Source of the DNA: Ariolimax columbianus
Lineage: Eukaryota > Mollusca > Gastropoda > Stylommatophora > Arionidae
NCBI GenBank assembly: GCA_036924085.1
Contig: JAVGWX010000008.1
Coordinates: 48,467,019-48,531,018 of the forward strand
Direction: 5' to 3'
DNA length: 64,000 nt
How positions within the stretch are numbered: the stretch's first letter is position 1; every line of letters begins with the position of its first letter. Made by a program: the position numbers and the translations under genes. The notes beneath the pieces were generated by a model. It ran no database searches. It had not been told where the DNA came from and was given only the letters and a program-made list of their open reading frames with translations. Shown piece after piece: positions 53,612 to 63,699 of this stretch.

Positions 53612-54200
53612 CGAGGGGAGATTAACGTCTGGTCAGGTCATGCATATTGGTCAGACTATGTTAGTCAGGTTCAGGAATAATATACTGATCAGACTATGTT
53701 AGTCAGGGTCAGACAAAACAAACTGATCAGACTGTCTTTGTCAGGGTCTGGTAAAACATACTTATCAGACTATTTTAGTCAGGGTCTGGTAAAACATACT
53801 TATCAGACTATCTTAGTCAGGGTCTGGTAAAACATACTTATCAGACTATTTTAGTCAGGGTCTGGTAAAACATACTTATCAGACTATTTTAGTCAGGGTC
53901 TGGTAAAACATACTTATCAGACTATTTTAGTCAGGGTCTGGTAAAACATACTTATCAGACTATCTTAGTCAGGGTCTGGTAAAACATACTTATCAGACTA
54001 TTTTAGTCAGGGTCTGGTAAAACATACTTATCAGACTATCTTAGTCAGGGTCTGGTAAAACATACTTATCAGACTATCTTAGTCAGGGTCTGGTAAAACA
54101 TACTTATCAGACTATTTTAATCAGGGTCATGTAAACATACTGATCAGACTATTTTAGTCAGGGTCTCGTAAAACATACTTATCAGAATAAATTAGTCGGG
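53612..54200 (+). repeat. 38-bp minisatellite grown from a family E terminus
   Basis: It starts with GGAGATTAACGTCTGGTCAG, the family E 5' end, and then gives about 15 units. The first three (ATATACTGATCAGACTATGT then TAGTCAGGGTCAGAC) are close to normal E ends. Later ones converge on TCAGACTATTTTAGTCAGGG then TCTGGTAAAACATACTTA. The rest of family E (core and tail) is absent on the far side. Confidence 0.93.
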
Positions 54201-54377
54201 TTTAGGGGAAATATTGTCTTCCAATTCCTTATCTCTTCATGACTTCCCGTATTGTTAGCTGTACCTTCCATAAAATGCAGCCTATCTTTCTCTATTTCCA
54301 CAATTCAGAAAATCCATCACCATCCACAAAATTGTACATTGTCAGTGTTTCTGCATCATAGTACCAAGACTAATATG

Positions 54378-54468
<91 letters not shown>

Positions 54469-54476
54469 TATATATA
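54378..54476. repeat. (TA)n microsatellite
   Basis: TA dinucleotides with AAATA interruptions. Confidence 0.95.
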
Positions 54477-54489
54477 TTACCTAACGACT

Positions 54490-54720
54490 CTCATTTTCAG
54501 TGTATTTGTTAATTGTTTGGATGTCGATATATATTTCATGTTGTTAAATTTGCTTTGGGCCAATCCTTTTCTCTGTTTCATCTCCATCACACATCTACCA
54601 TCATCTGTTATCATCCGTCCAAGATGCAAAAAAACTAAATACTTTTGCCAGCATCTGTCCGTTTTCTGTGATGACCACTGTGGATTTCACGTGAGAATGA
54701 ATCAATACTATTGAACCGTC
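54490..54720 (-). mobile_element. LINE RT C-terminal fragment
   Basis: The minus strand reads FLHLGRMITDDGRCVMEMKQ then RKGLAQSKFNNMKYIST, the motif downstream of the RT catalytic site (family pattern FKYLGxMITxDGRC). Upstream residues NGQMLAKVFSF are in a shifted frame. A doubtful further piece lies at 54200-54340. Confidence 0.7.
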
Positions 54721-55602
54721 GATTGAATCGTTTTTGTTGTCCTCTGTAATCATTCGAAGCCATAGTATACGTTCTCGTGGTCCATTCGCGCGTACTCAAC
54801 TCTTTCCCTTCTCATTCGTTCATTCACATCGTTTTCTCTACTCCAATGAAGAGTAAATCCACCACTACAGTTGGCTTCCGTGCAGGAAGTCTGGATCCGA
54901 GTATTTTCATTAACAATTTCTGCAGCAATTGTTTTACATGATGAGGCTGCTTGCACCATGCACAAACCTGCTTAGACGCGATTTATGGCATTATGCTCTC
55001 CCTCTCCCAAGGCATACCTTCATACCATGTTCACCAGTATCAGTTGTGACACTGGCCCCGATCCGTGAAGAAAACTTTCGTCTCTGTAATACGACCCTTC
55101 CAAATAAGTCACACACATCGTCGCTGAAAATAGAATAGACGAGATAATTGCCCCGTGCCTAATATTTCTCAGATCCTTGTGGACACGTCCATGACCAGTG
55201 GAGCATACGAGCAGGTGACTCATCTAAATTGTTCCGAGTGTCTAATATTACATAGCAGAGACAATTAGAGCCTTCTCCTCCAAGCACGGCAAGTCAATTT
55301 TGGGTGAAAATTATTAGATGTGAAATATTTCCCGTGCAACGTCAAACGCCCATATCTAAGCTAAGAATTACTACTAGTATGGAAGACATTCTTCGGAGAT
55401 GACAAATCAATCACGGATAAGTTACCCAGATTTATATCGCGTTAAAGGTCAAAGGCGAAGTACTATATCACATATTGCCATGTGCTATACTAAAAAGAGC
55501 CGTTATCACTACACTCCAACAGACCCGTAGGTTATCTTAACAGCTGCCAATCAGAAGTTATAGTGACAACTGCGTTTGGATAGAAAATTATTTTTCCAAC
55601 CG
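54721..55602. other. Unassigned stretch
   Basis: About 880 bp without assigned features. A 71-codon minus frame (54965-54750) is moderately polar and has Cys residues, but no family is recognised. Confidence 0.3.
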
Positions 55603-55940
55603 TCTTCTTCTCTTCTTCATACGTTCTCAATCTCCCGCTACTTAGTCCTGAAATGGGTTTTGCAAGTAGGAAGATGTTGTCTGGAGAACGGAATGCGTTG
55701 TGTTATAGTTTACAGCTTGACTGTGATATTTGCACCTTACGGTCCGACACATCCGACTTCAGCAGATATTTTTGAGTTCTGGGTTAGCCTTCCCTTCTCG
55801 ATCTCTTCTTCTTAATCAGTCTGCTCTGCTGCAGCCTGTTATCCAGGATCACCGCCTGGAGGCGTAGAAGGGCCTTGGCAGCTCTGGTTCTCTGGCCCTG
55901 ACGCTAGCAGTCAGATATAGGTCGCAGACAGCTACAGCGC
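55603..55940 (-). mobile_element. Retroposon family D copy
   Basis: Matches family D from CTCAATCTCCCGCTACTTAG through CACATCCGACTTCAGCAGAT to CTATCCAGG-like and GGCCCTGACGCTAGCAGTCA blocks. It is more diverged than the copy at 22876 but full length. The TTC-rich left end is imperfect. Confidence 0.88.
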
Positions 55941-56374
55941 ATGGATCTTCATTAATGCGAACTATCTATGATCTGGACAACGTGACATGCACTTTAATTA
56001 GATATAAGTGAGGAAGATTCTTGCTTGCCATGGGCCGAACTCTCTCGTCCTGAGCTAGCTTGGTCTAGTGTATTAGTCTAGACGTCTGAAGAAAGCACAG
56101 GATGCAGCTTTTATTTTTCTAATAGTTTACTACTGGTCTCAAAGCTTGGGTATCCACTCAGGCCATAGCCATAATGTCTGTAACTTCCAGAGCAGGCTGA
56201 GAATCCGACAAGGTTAATCGTTCTGATTAACCTTGGCTCAGAGAGTTTTCTCCAGACTGTGGCGATTACTTCAGTCTGTATTCTCATCATGGGGGCTCAT
56301 GCCGTGTTTGTCTCGGCAATAGCCTTGCCTCTTACTCTAGCATCCTGGTTTCTCACTGTGCAGCACGCATTCAA
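55941..56374. other. Unassigned spacer
   Basis: No recognised feature. Confidence 0.3.
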
Positions 56375-56462
56375 CATATACAACAGCATATACAGCAAAA
56401 CGTACAATATATACAACTTCACATACAGCAGCAGGTGCAACATATACAACAACAGCTTAACA
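56375..56462. repeat. Irregular CATATACAACA-type repeat, left part
   Basis: Short irregular repeats of ACATATACAACAGCA lie left of the family E insertion. The same type continues at 56899-57300. Confidence 0.85.
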
Positions 56463-56473
56463 TTTGCAATAGT

Positions 56474-56887
56474 TGTTGTTGTTGTTGTTGTTGTTAATGT
56501 TGTTGTTTGCGAATGCCCACAATGAGTAGGTTACTATTTTTTTAGCCCTGAAAAGAACGTTAAGTGGCAGGTTGTAGTAGCTTTCCTCCCATGCCGAGCG
56601 TGCTGATGAAGGTGGACCGGGGTACTCCAGATGGTAGTACCATTCTTAGCTGCATCTGCGTGTCACTCAGTACTACGGGGATCACGTAGATCCTTCACCT
56701 AATGAGCGAGGCTGCCATGAATACAGCCCGTTTCCAGGGAGGAATACGAGGAAGCCGAGATGAGGGTCTTGGCCAACATATTTTGCCTGACCCTGACTAA
56801 CATGTGGGATCAGTATATTTTGCCTGACCCTGACTAACACGTGGGATCAGTATATTTTGCCTGACCAGACCATAGTCTTCTTCCCAG
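56474..56887 (-). mobile_element. Retroposon family E, full copy with TSD
   Basis: Perfect 11-bp TSD TTTGCAATAGT (56463-56473 and 56888-56898). The (GTT)n left end is the tail. The right end carries three terminal units, each with CAGTATATTTTGCCTGACC or a close variant separated by CTGACTAACA. It interrupts an irregular CATACAACA repeat, giving a clean before/after structure. Confidence 0.93.
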
Positions 56888-56898
56888 TTTGCAATAGT

Positions 56899-57300
56899 AC
56901 TTGCAAGAAATACAACAACATATTCAACAGGACAAATAACAGTACGTACAACACCACATACAGCAAATACAATACCACATACAACAGCAAATACATCAGC
57001 ACATACAACACTACATACCAGATATGCAACAGAAAATGAAACAGTACATACATCAACCCATACAACAGCAAAAACGTCAGCACATACAACATATACAACG
57101 CATACAATAACACATACGACACATACAACACCATGATTAACACTACATACGACACATACAACACCATAATTAACACTACATACAACACCGCTTGCAACAT
57201 ATACAATATCATCACATACAACAGTTCAAAGAACAGCTCATACAACAGTTGATACAACAGCCCATACAACAGCCCATATGACAGGTCTTACCTTAACCCA
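56899..57300. repeat. Irregular CATACAACA-type repeat, right part
   Basis: Imperfect 6-15-bp units of CATACAACA, ACAGCA and ACACTA extend for about 400 bp. The minus strand gives a spurious hydrophobic frame (57269-56847) rich in LLYVVLY. Confidence 0.88.
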
Positions 57301-57834
57301 TACGAGAGGTCTTACATCAGCATAATCAAGTAAACTGTCATTGTGAAGTTCAACCCATTTCAATGGATGCACTTCGAGGATTTATAGCTCGAGGCAATAA
57401 ATGCTGCTCGTTCCTGCAGTTCTTGTGCAGTGTACAGGTTACGTTATTACTTTATTCCTGACATACCTATCCCGCACCAAAGTTTTGAACCCGTATGCCA
57501 GTGGTCAGGAGACCAGCATCAACCTCATTGTCCTTAGTGCTACCTTTTCTCCGCTATTTAAGATCAAGATGTGTTTTCTCATTACACCACTATCCATTTC
57601 CTGCCGAAGTGGATGATAGCTCTAAGGTAGTCTGTAGTTGTATCGTTAGTATGTATACTTTATTCCCTCTCACCCCCTTTCCTTTGATTATAGTCCCCCA
57701 TCCCTGTGGTCACATGTTCTTCGTCGTCTCTGCTTGTATCATCCATGACGTGTTTCTAGTGGATCGGGCTTTCTTGACCTCTGAAGTGACTCTGTTGACT
57801 GGTTGCATGTTGTATGCAGCAGTTATCGTGTTGT
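57301..57834. other. Unassigned stretch
   Basis: A 128-codon plus-strand frame (57495-57881) runs into the next array. It has hydrophobic segments but no recognisable family and no supporting context. Confidence 0.25.
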
Positions 57835-58025
57835 CAACCATGAGACAGATTACACCAAGGATTTTAACTGTGCAGCCATGAGACAGATTACACCAAGGAT
57901 TTTAACTGTGTAACCATGAGACAGATTACACCAAGGATTTTAACTGTGTAACCATGAGACAGATTACACCAAGGATTTTAACTGTGTAACCATGAGACAG
58001 ATTACACCAAGGTTTTTAAATGTGC
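57835..58025. repeat. 38-bp minisatellite
   Basis: Five near-identical units of ACCATGAGACAGATTACACC then AAGGATTTTAACTGTGTA. Confidence 0.95.
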
Positions 58026-58379
58026 AACACCAAATGCCGCTCAATATCTTGTAATCCACCGGTATGACAGCGATACCAACATTGAGGTCGTCCGACAAAC
58101 ACGTCTCGGGTGTATCGTTTCTTTGATTGACCGTCGCCGCTTCATTATCTTCGGCTATTTTATCAGCTTCCCCCAGAATGTGCCGGCCCACAAATCAAGT
58201 GTGGAAAACGATTTTGCTCTAAGTAGAGGCACCCACAGGTCGTCCGCGTAACACATAATTGTGACAGTTCGCCCGAACCTCACCAGACCTATACGCAAAG
58301 TGGACCTCTGCTATCAGTCATGGTCACAGACGATCGACATGAGGGTTTTGCTCGAATAAGCGGATTACTATAGTATTTT
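58026..58379. other. Unassigned stretch with minus-strand open frames
   Basis: On the minus strand near 58260 one frame reads TIMCYADDLWVPLLRAKSF, reminiscent of an RT YADD motif. Another holds ILGEADKIAEDNEAATVNQR. Neither extends into a convincing domain. A/T-rich sequence follows at 58380-58440. Confidence 0.25.
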
Positions 58380-58479
58380 TATTAGTATTAAATATATAAA
58401 TATATTATATATAAATATATATATATATATATAGTAATAATAAATTCGTACATCGTCGTCGATGTAACGCCACCAACAT

Positions 58480-59000
58480 TTATCCCATGTCATTCTGCAA
58501 ATTTGAGCATGTGTATGCGCTCATGACTGATCAAGCCACTGCGAGCGCGGAAAGCTCTATTACACGACTTGCATACATAGTCCACAGTTGTCACTGGTAT
58601 TCCCTCTGTTCCAGACTTTCTGAGTGCGCGTCTATCCTGGGCTGCCTGAACAGGGAGACCCTCGCTGATTGTAACGCCGTTTGTGATCGCACTCTGCCAG
58701 TTCGAATGATTTTGAGACAGGTTTTCCTAGGTGTTAATGTATATTTGACAGCACTTAGGGGATTCCTTCAGACCTGCCTCTTGTGTTCATTCCCCTTCAT
58801 TTAGATTAACATATATGACTCTTTTTGGAAGCCTTTCGCCTGACATTCGAGCAAAGTGGCCAGCCCATCTTACCTGTATTTGTTATTGTTATTTTGTGCA
58901 AAAGTGCATGCATACCTAGCATATTGGCAATGGATTAAACTTCATTATGTGTTATATGGTTCTGCCAGCAAATATGCAGTCTGCGCCTCAGACAAGCCAT
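58480..59000 (-). mobile_element. LINE C-terminal fragment with zinc finger
   Basis: The minus strand reads RWAGHFARMSGERLPKRVIY (about 58860-58800). After decayed sequence it ends DYVCKSCNRAFRARSGLISH then ERIHMLKFA, a well-formed C-x2-C-x12-H-x3-H finger. This is the same architecture as the fragments at 381-795 and 14740-15300, and the finger is the best preserved of the three. Confidence 0.82.
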
Positions 59001-59330
59001 GTGTAAGTGATTTGGTCTCTTGACGTCTGCAGCGTATAGCTCAAACGTAGAGCAAGGTAGGGAGATCCTCAGCTCTGTATACAGTGTATCTGTTAAGCAT
59101 TGCTTTCAGAGGAATACTATCTGATGTTTGTCGCGTCACATGGTCGAACCATTTGGTTTGCTGTTTCTTGATGTGGTCTAGCACTGATGTTGTTCCTACT
59201 TGACGCCTACTATCTCCGTTTCTAATTCTATTTATTCATGTTACTTTAAGCATTTTGCGCAGGCATTTCATCTTTGTTGTTTCTATGTTTCTTGTATCTT
59301 TCTTAATGTCCTATTCTGACGTTGATAGAC
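59001..59330 (-). mobile_element. LINE RT C-terminal fragment of a second family
   Basis: The minus strand gives TWINRIRNGDSRRQVGTTSV then LDHIKKQQTKWFDHVTRQTS, similar to the region where LINEs carry NEExxRRxxxxxxxxxIxxRRLxWxGHVxR. It lies head to tail with the zinc-finger fragment but appears to be a separate element. Confidence 0.55.
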
Positions 59331-59734
59331 CAATGTGGATAGGAATAGTAATGTTGTATAACGTTCTTTTTGTATATATGTAAAAAAAATTACATTATAT
59401 AACACCAATAATTGAAAAACTCTGCAGTTGCGAACGAGTTCAACACTAAAAACAAGGTTAATAAACAAGTTCATAAACAATTTTAAAAAAAACACATCAA
59501 AGAATGAGTGAAAGAAACCAAACAAGTCAACTATAGATAGGAAAGGCTTATACAAATCCTTGTCATTCTACAGTCTCGTGTGGAATCTTCGTCTGTGAGC
59601 ATAATGAATGTTGACAGCCGAGTCCACGAATCACATAACACATGTAGTGATAATCAGACCACACGACAGCTAGATTGTCGCGACCTAAACGGAGGAAGCC
59701 ATTCTTAGATAACTGGTGGGGAGCTCCTGTGTTT
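59331..59734. other. Unassigned spacer
   Basis: A 90-codon minus frame (59555-59283) is hydrophobic and A/T-driven. No gene is supported. Confidence 0.3.
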
Positions 59735-60158
59735 GGATGGATGGGTGTTTCAGTAGATGGGTGTTTGGGTAGATGGGTGTTTAGATGAGCGTTTGTATAG
59801 ATGGGTGTTTGGGTAGATGTGTGTTTGGATGAGCGTTTATATAGATGGGTGTTTGTATAGATGGGTGTTTGGATGAGCGTTTATATAGATGGGTGTTTGT
59901 ATAGATGGGTGTTTGTATAGATGGGTGTTTGGATAGATGTGTGTGTGAATAGATGGGTGTTTAAATGGGTGTATGTTTGGATAGATGGGTGTTCAGATAG
60001 AACGGTGTTTGAATAGATGGGTGTTTAAATGGGTGTATGTTTGGATAGATCGGTGTTCATATAGATCGGTGTTTGAATAGATGGGTGTTTAAATGGGTGT
60101 ATGTTTGGATAGATCGGTGTTCAGATAGATCGGTGTTTGAATAGATGGGTGTTTTATG
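59735..60158. repeat. 16-20-bp minisatellite
   Basis: Units are based on TAGATGGGTGTTTGGA, with ATGAGCGTTTATA and AATGGGTGTATGTT variants. Composite blocks of about 70-80 bp repeat in order between 59940 and 60150. A family D copy interrupts it and a few units continue to about 60570. Confidence 0.9.
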
Positions 60159-60164
60159 ACTTCA

Positions 60165-60494
60165 CTTGGCTTCGTTCGTTTTTAAACCCCCGCAACCAAG
60201 TCCAGAAAAAGGGCTTAAGCAGCAGAATGTAGTCCGGAGAACGGAGTGCGTTGTGTTATAGCTTACAGCTTGACTGCGATATTTGCACCTTTCGATCCAA
60301 CACATCCCACCTCAGCAGGCATTTTAAAAGTCCTAGGCTGCTCTCTCTCTTCGATCCCTTTTCCTGAGTCAGTCTGCTCTGTTGCAATCTGTTAGCCAGG
60401 ATCATCGCGTGGAGGTGTAGAAGGGTTTTGGCAGCTCTGATTCGCAGACCCTAAGGCTAGCAGTACGCTATTGGTCGCTAACCGCTGCAGCTCG
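60165..60494 (-). mobile_element. Retroposon family D copy inside a minisatellite
   Basis: It matches family D with more substitutions (CACATCCCACCTCAGCAGGC). The left end has GCTTCGTTCGTTTTTAAACC. The TAGATGGGTG array flanks both sides, so the insertion post-dates the array. Confidence 0.86.
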
Positions 60495-60786
60495 GATAGA
60501 TGGGTGTTTAGATAGATGGATACGTCTATGAATTCATACACAAAGTGGTGGGTAGATGAGTGTTAGGAATCTTCTGTTTTCGCTTCTGGTCCCCCACAAC
60601 AAACAGTTATTAACACATACGGTCAGTAAGAACGTCACAATATGGGATAACTAGAATAAACGTTGTTGGTAGTTTTTAAAGGAGCCATTATGTGGCAACA
60701 ACATCCAGTTTTTTTATTACTTTAGGTAGCAGACGCTATGTGTCGCATGTACATGCGCAGCTAAGATTTAAAATGGCGTCCTTGCT
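60495..60786. other. Array remnant and spacer
   Basis: Two to three more TAGATGGGTGTTTAGA units, then unassigned sequence. Confidence 0.4.
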
Positions 60787-61256
60787 CACCAAAGACTTCT
60801 TGTGCAGATGTGACTGAAAAGGCAGACAAAGACTTCTTGTGCAGATGTGACTGAGAAGGCAGACAAAGACTTCTTGTGCAAATGTGACTGAGGCAGCAGA
60901 CCAAAGACTTGTTGTGCAAATGTGACTGAAACAGTAGACCAAAGACTTCTTGTGCAAATGTGACTGAAACAGTAGACCAAAGACTTCTTGTGCAAATGTG
61001 ACTGAAACAGCAGACCAAAGACTTCTTGTGCAAATGTGACTACGGCAGTAGACCAAAGACTTCTTGTGCAAATGTGACTACGGCAGTAGACCAAAGACTT
61101 CTTGTGCAAATGTGACTACGGCAGCAGACCAAAGACTTCTTGTGCAAATGTGACTACGGCAGCAGACCAAAGACTTCTTGTGCAAATGTGACTGAAACAG
61201 CAGACCAAAGACTTCTTGTGCAAATGTGACTGAAACAGCAGACCAAAGACTTCTAT
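60787..61256. repeat. 38-bp minisatellite
   Basis: About 12-13 units have the consensus CAGCAGACCAAAGACTTCTT then GTGCAAATGTGACTGAAA. CTGAAACAG and CTACGGCAG variants form two blocks. Minus-strand frames repeat every three units (38 residues) and are spurious. Confidence 0.95.
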
Positions 61257-61317
61257 GCTGCAGATCTTTGTGCACTTTTAAAGTGATGAATAAGTATATC
61301 AATCTTGTTGGATATTG

Positions 61318-61668
61318 TGTCGTTGTTGTTGTTGTTGTTGAATGCTCACAAAGTAGGACTACTATTTAGTGCGCCAAAAAAATGACGTTAAGTGGCGGTT
61401 CGTCGTAGCTTTCCTTACATCCCAAGCCTTTTATTGAAGGTGGACAGAGGTACTCCATGCGCTTGTGCTATTCGTGTCTTCATCTGCGTGTCGCTCACTA
61501 CTACAGGGATCACGTCGATCGCTCACCTCGTTAGCCAGAGAAAATAAGCCCGTTTCCAGGAAGAGCTGCCCTGAAGACGAGGTGAGAGTCTCTTGGCCAG
61601 TATATTTTGCCTGATCCTAACTAACATGTCTGATCAGTGTGTTGTGCCTGATCAGACGTTAGTCTTCC
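61318..61668 (-). mobile_element. Retroposon family E copy
   Basis: (GTT)n at the left, core blocks TCTTCATCTGCGTGTCGCTC and ATCACGTCGATCGCTCACCT, and two terminal units at the right (CCAGTATATTTTGCCTGATC; ATCAGTGTGTTGTGCCTGAT). Flanks are only loosely similar. Confidence 0.88.
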
Positions 61669-61871
61669 TTCCCGATTATGTTGATAAAAAAAGACAATGT
61701 AAATGCAGTAATAAATGGTTTCAAGTTGGTATCTCATTTATATTGGGTTTTTTTGTTTTCTGAATATCCATTTGTGACGCATTTACTGACTTTTTCTTGT
61801 ACTTTCATTTCGCGCTTACGTACGTGACATTTGCTTGTAATGTTTGATGAATAGATAATGAATGAATTAAT

Positions 61872-61895
61872 GTGTGTGTGTGTGTGTGTGAGTGC

Positions 61896-61971
<76 letters not shown>
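61872..61971. repeat. (TG)n/(TA)n compound microsatellite
   Basis: A short TG run is followed by about 36 TA dinucleotides. Confidence 0.95.
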
Positions 61972-61976
<5 letters not shown>

Positions 61977-62461
61977 TCTCCGCCAGTCTATCTTTCTGTC
62001 TCTCCCCTGTCAGTTGGTCTGCCCTGTTTGTCCTTCAATTATTTATAAGATAGCTATTTTCAGTTACTCCGTTCCTGACATTTGTGCGTCATTTCCGTTG
62101 TCGTCATTTGAGTATTGTTATCATGTACGCTGTACTTCCGATCATACATTATCTCTCTCTCTCTTTCTCTCTCACTCTCTCTCTTTCACCCTCTATCTAC
62201 CTGTATGTGTATTCTGTAGCATCTAGAGACTATCAACACATCGCTTGGTACTTGATTCATCTCTCATCATTGGCCCACTTTTGTTGGAATAATTGTTTAC
62301 ACACGCTTTCATCAGATTCTTCGCCTGCCTCTTCGAATGAAATAATTGCGGTTTTAAGTAGTTAGTTAGCTAACCCAATTACCACAGGGTAGTAATCGCA
62401 GAACCTTCTTTCCTGATTGGCAAAGTGCTCAGAATGTTTGCTTCTCGTGTTGAACGTATGC
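61972..62461. other. Unassigned stretch with (TC)n patch
   Basis: A CT-rich microsatellite lies at about 62150-62195. Short plus-strand frames here are low complexity. Confidence 0.4.
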
Positions 62462-62800
62462 TCTCTGTTGGGGATCAAGATGTTGACCGGTGCATGAGCT
62501 GTAGCGGTCAGCGACCCAACACCGACTGCTAGTGTCTGGACAAGCGATCCAGAACTGCCAATATCTCGACCTTCACGTGGTGATCCTGTGTAACAGGCTG
62601 CAATAAGGCAGACTGGCTAAGGAAAAGGAATGGAAGAGAGAAAGCTAACCCTGTACCAAAATGCGATGTTGAAGTCGGATGTGTCGGACTGAAAGGTACA
62701 AATGTCGCAGTCAAGCTGTGAACTACGACGCAAAGTATTGCATTCTCCAGACTACATTCTACTACTTGCAAAGCCCTGTTCTGGGCTTTGTAGCGGGAGT
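62462..62800 (+). mobile_element. Retroposon family D, plus-strand copy
   Basis: The full body is in the plus orientation (TTGAAGTCGGATGTGTCGGA; TTCACGTGGTGATCCTGTGT). Its 3' end, CTTTGTAGCGGGAGTTTGAG then AACG, passes without a break into the 31-bp array, and tail-like sequence GACGATAAAGAACAAG appears only after the array at 63430. Confidence 0.9.
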
Positions 62801-63430
62801 TTGAGAACGTTCAGGGCTTGGTAGCGGGAGTTTGAGAACGTTCAGGGCTTGGTAGCGGGAGTTTGAGAACGTTCATGGCTTGGTAGCGGGAGTTTGAGAA
62901 CGTTCAGGGCTTGGTAGCGGGAGTTTGAGAACGTTCAGGGCTTAGTAGCGGGAGTTTGAGAACGTTCATGGCTTGGTAGCGGGAGTTTGAGAACGTTCAG
63001 GGCTTAGTAGCGGGAGTTTGAGAACGTTCATGGCTTGGTAGCGGGAGTTTGAGAACGTTCATGGCTTGGTAGCGGGAGTTTGAGAACGTTCAGGGCTTAG
63101 TAGCGGGAGTTTGAGAACGTTCATGGCTTGGTAGCGGGAGTTTGAGAACGTTCATGGCTTTGTAGCGGTGGTTTGAGAAGGTTCAGGGCTTGGTAGCGGG
63201 AGTTTGAGAACGTTTAGAGCTTGGTAGCGGGAGATTGAGAACGTTTAGGGCTTGGTAGCGGGAGGTTGAGAACGTTCACGGCTTAGTAGCGGGACTTTGA
63301 GAACGTTGAGGTCTTGGTAGCGGTGGTTTGAGAAGGTTCATTGCTTGGTAGCGGAAGTTTGAGAACGTTCAGGGCTTGGTAGCGGGAGATTGAGAACGTT
63401 TAGGGCTTGGTAGCGGGAGTTTGAGAACGG
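62788..63430. repeat. 31-bp minisatellite derived from the family D 3' end
   Basis: About 20 units of TTCAGGGCTTGGTAGCGGGA then GTTTGAGAACG. This is the reverse complement of the D terminal segment CGTTCTCAATCTCCCGCTAC then CAAGCCCTGAA seen at other loci. CAGGGC, CATGGC and TAGGGC variants occur in blocks; the rightmost units are most diverged. Confidence 0.95.
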
Positions 63431-63544
63431 ACGATAAAGAACAAGATGTTCTCTGGTAAAACTTTAGTCTAGCTTAGTAGTAGCAGCTTGTCGATTGCAG
63501 AACATCGCTTTTACCTCTTCCAACCTATAAGTTTCTTGTCCGGT

Positions 63545-63695
63545 CTGCCTTACCGTAGATTGTCATTACTTTCCGTAACCAGGAGAAGCTAAGCCCCGAG
63601 AAAGAAAAAAACTCCTGTCTGCCAAAATGGACCTGTCGGGATTCGAACCTGGTGCATTAGGATTGATAACCAGTATTGCCACCCGTAAGTGCCCA
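63545..63695 (-). mobile_element. tRNA-like SINE fragment
   Basis: The minus strand contains GGTGGCAATACTGGTTATCA and a perfect B box, CAGGTTCGAATCCCGACAGG. The body TTTCTCGGGGCTTAGCTTCT follows. No second copy is in the window. The A box is only approximate and the arms do not fold into a clear cloverleaf, so it is not called as a tRNA gene. Confidence 0.55.
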
Positions 63696-63699
63696 AATA

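Noticed and set aside
56847..57269. 140-codon hydrophobic frame resembling a membrane protein
   Set aside because: It is the reverse translation of irregular CATACAACA repeats; the hydrophobic pattern comes from the low-complexity DNA.
60736..61302. Four overlapping minus-strand frames with HKKSLV/FAQEVFGL repeats
   Set aside because: A 38-bp minisatellite cycles through the frames; each frame shows the same three translations in rotation.
63545..63695. True tRNA gene on the minus strand because of a perfect B box
   Set aside because: The A box is poor, the arms do not form a cloverleaf by eye and a non-tRNA body follows, so a tRNA-derived SINE is more likely.
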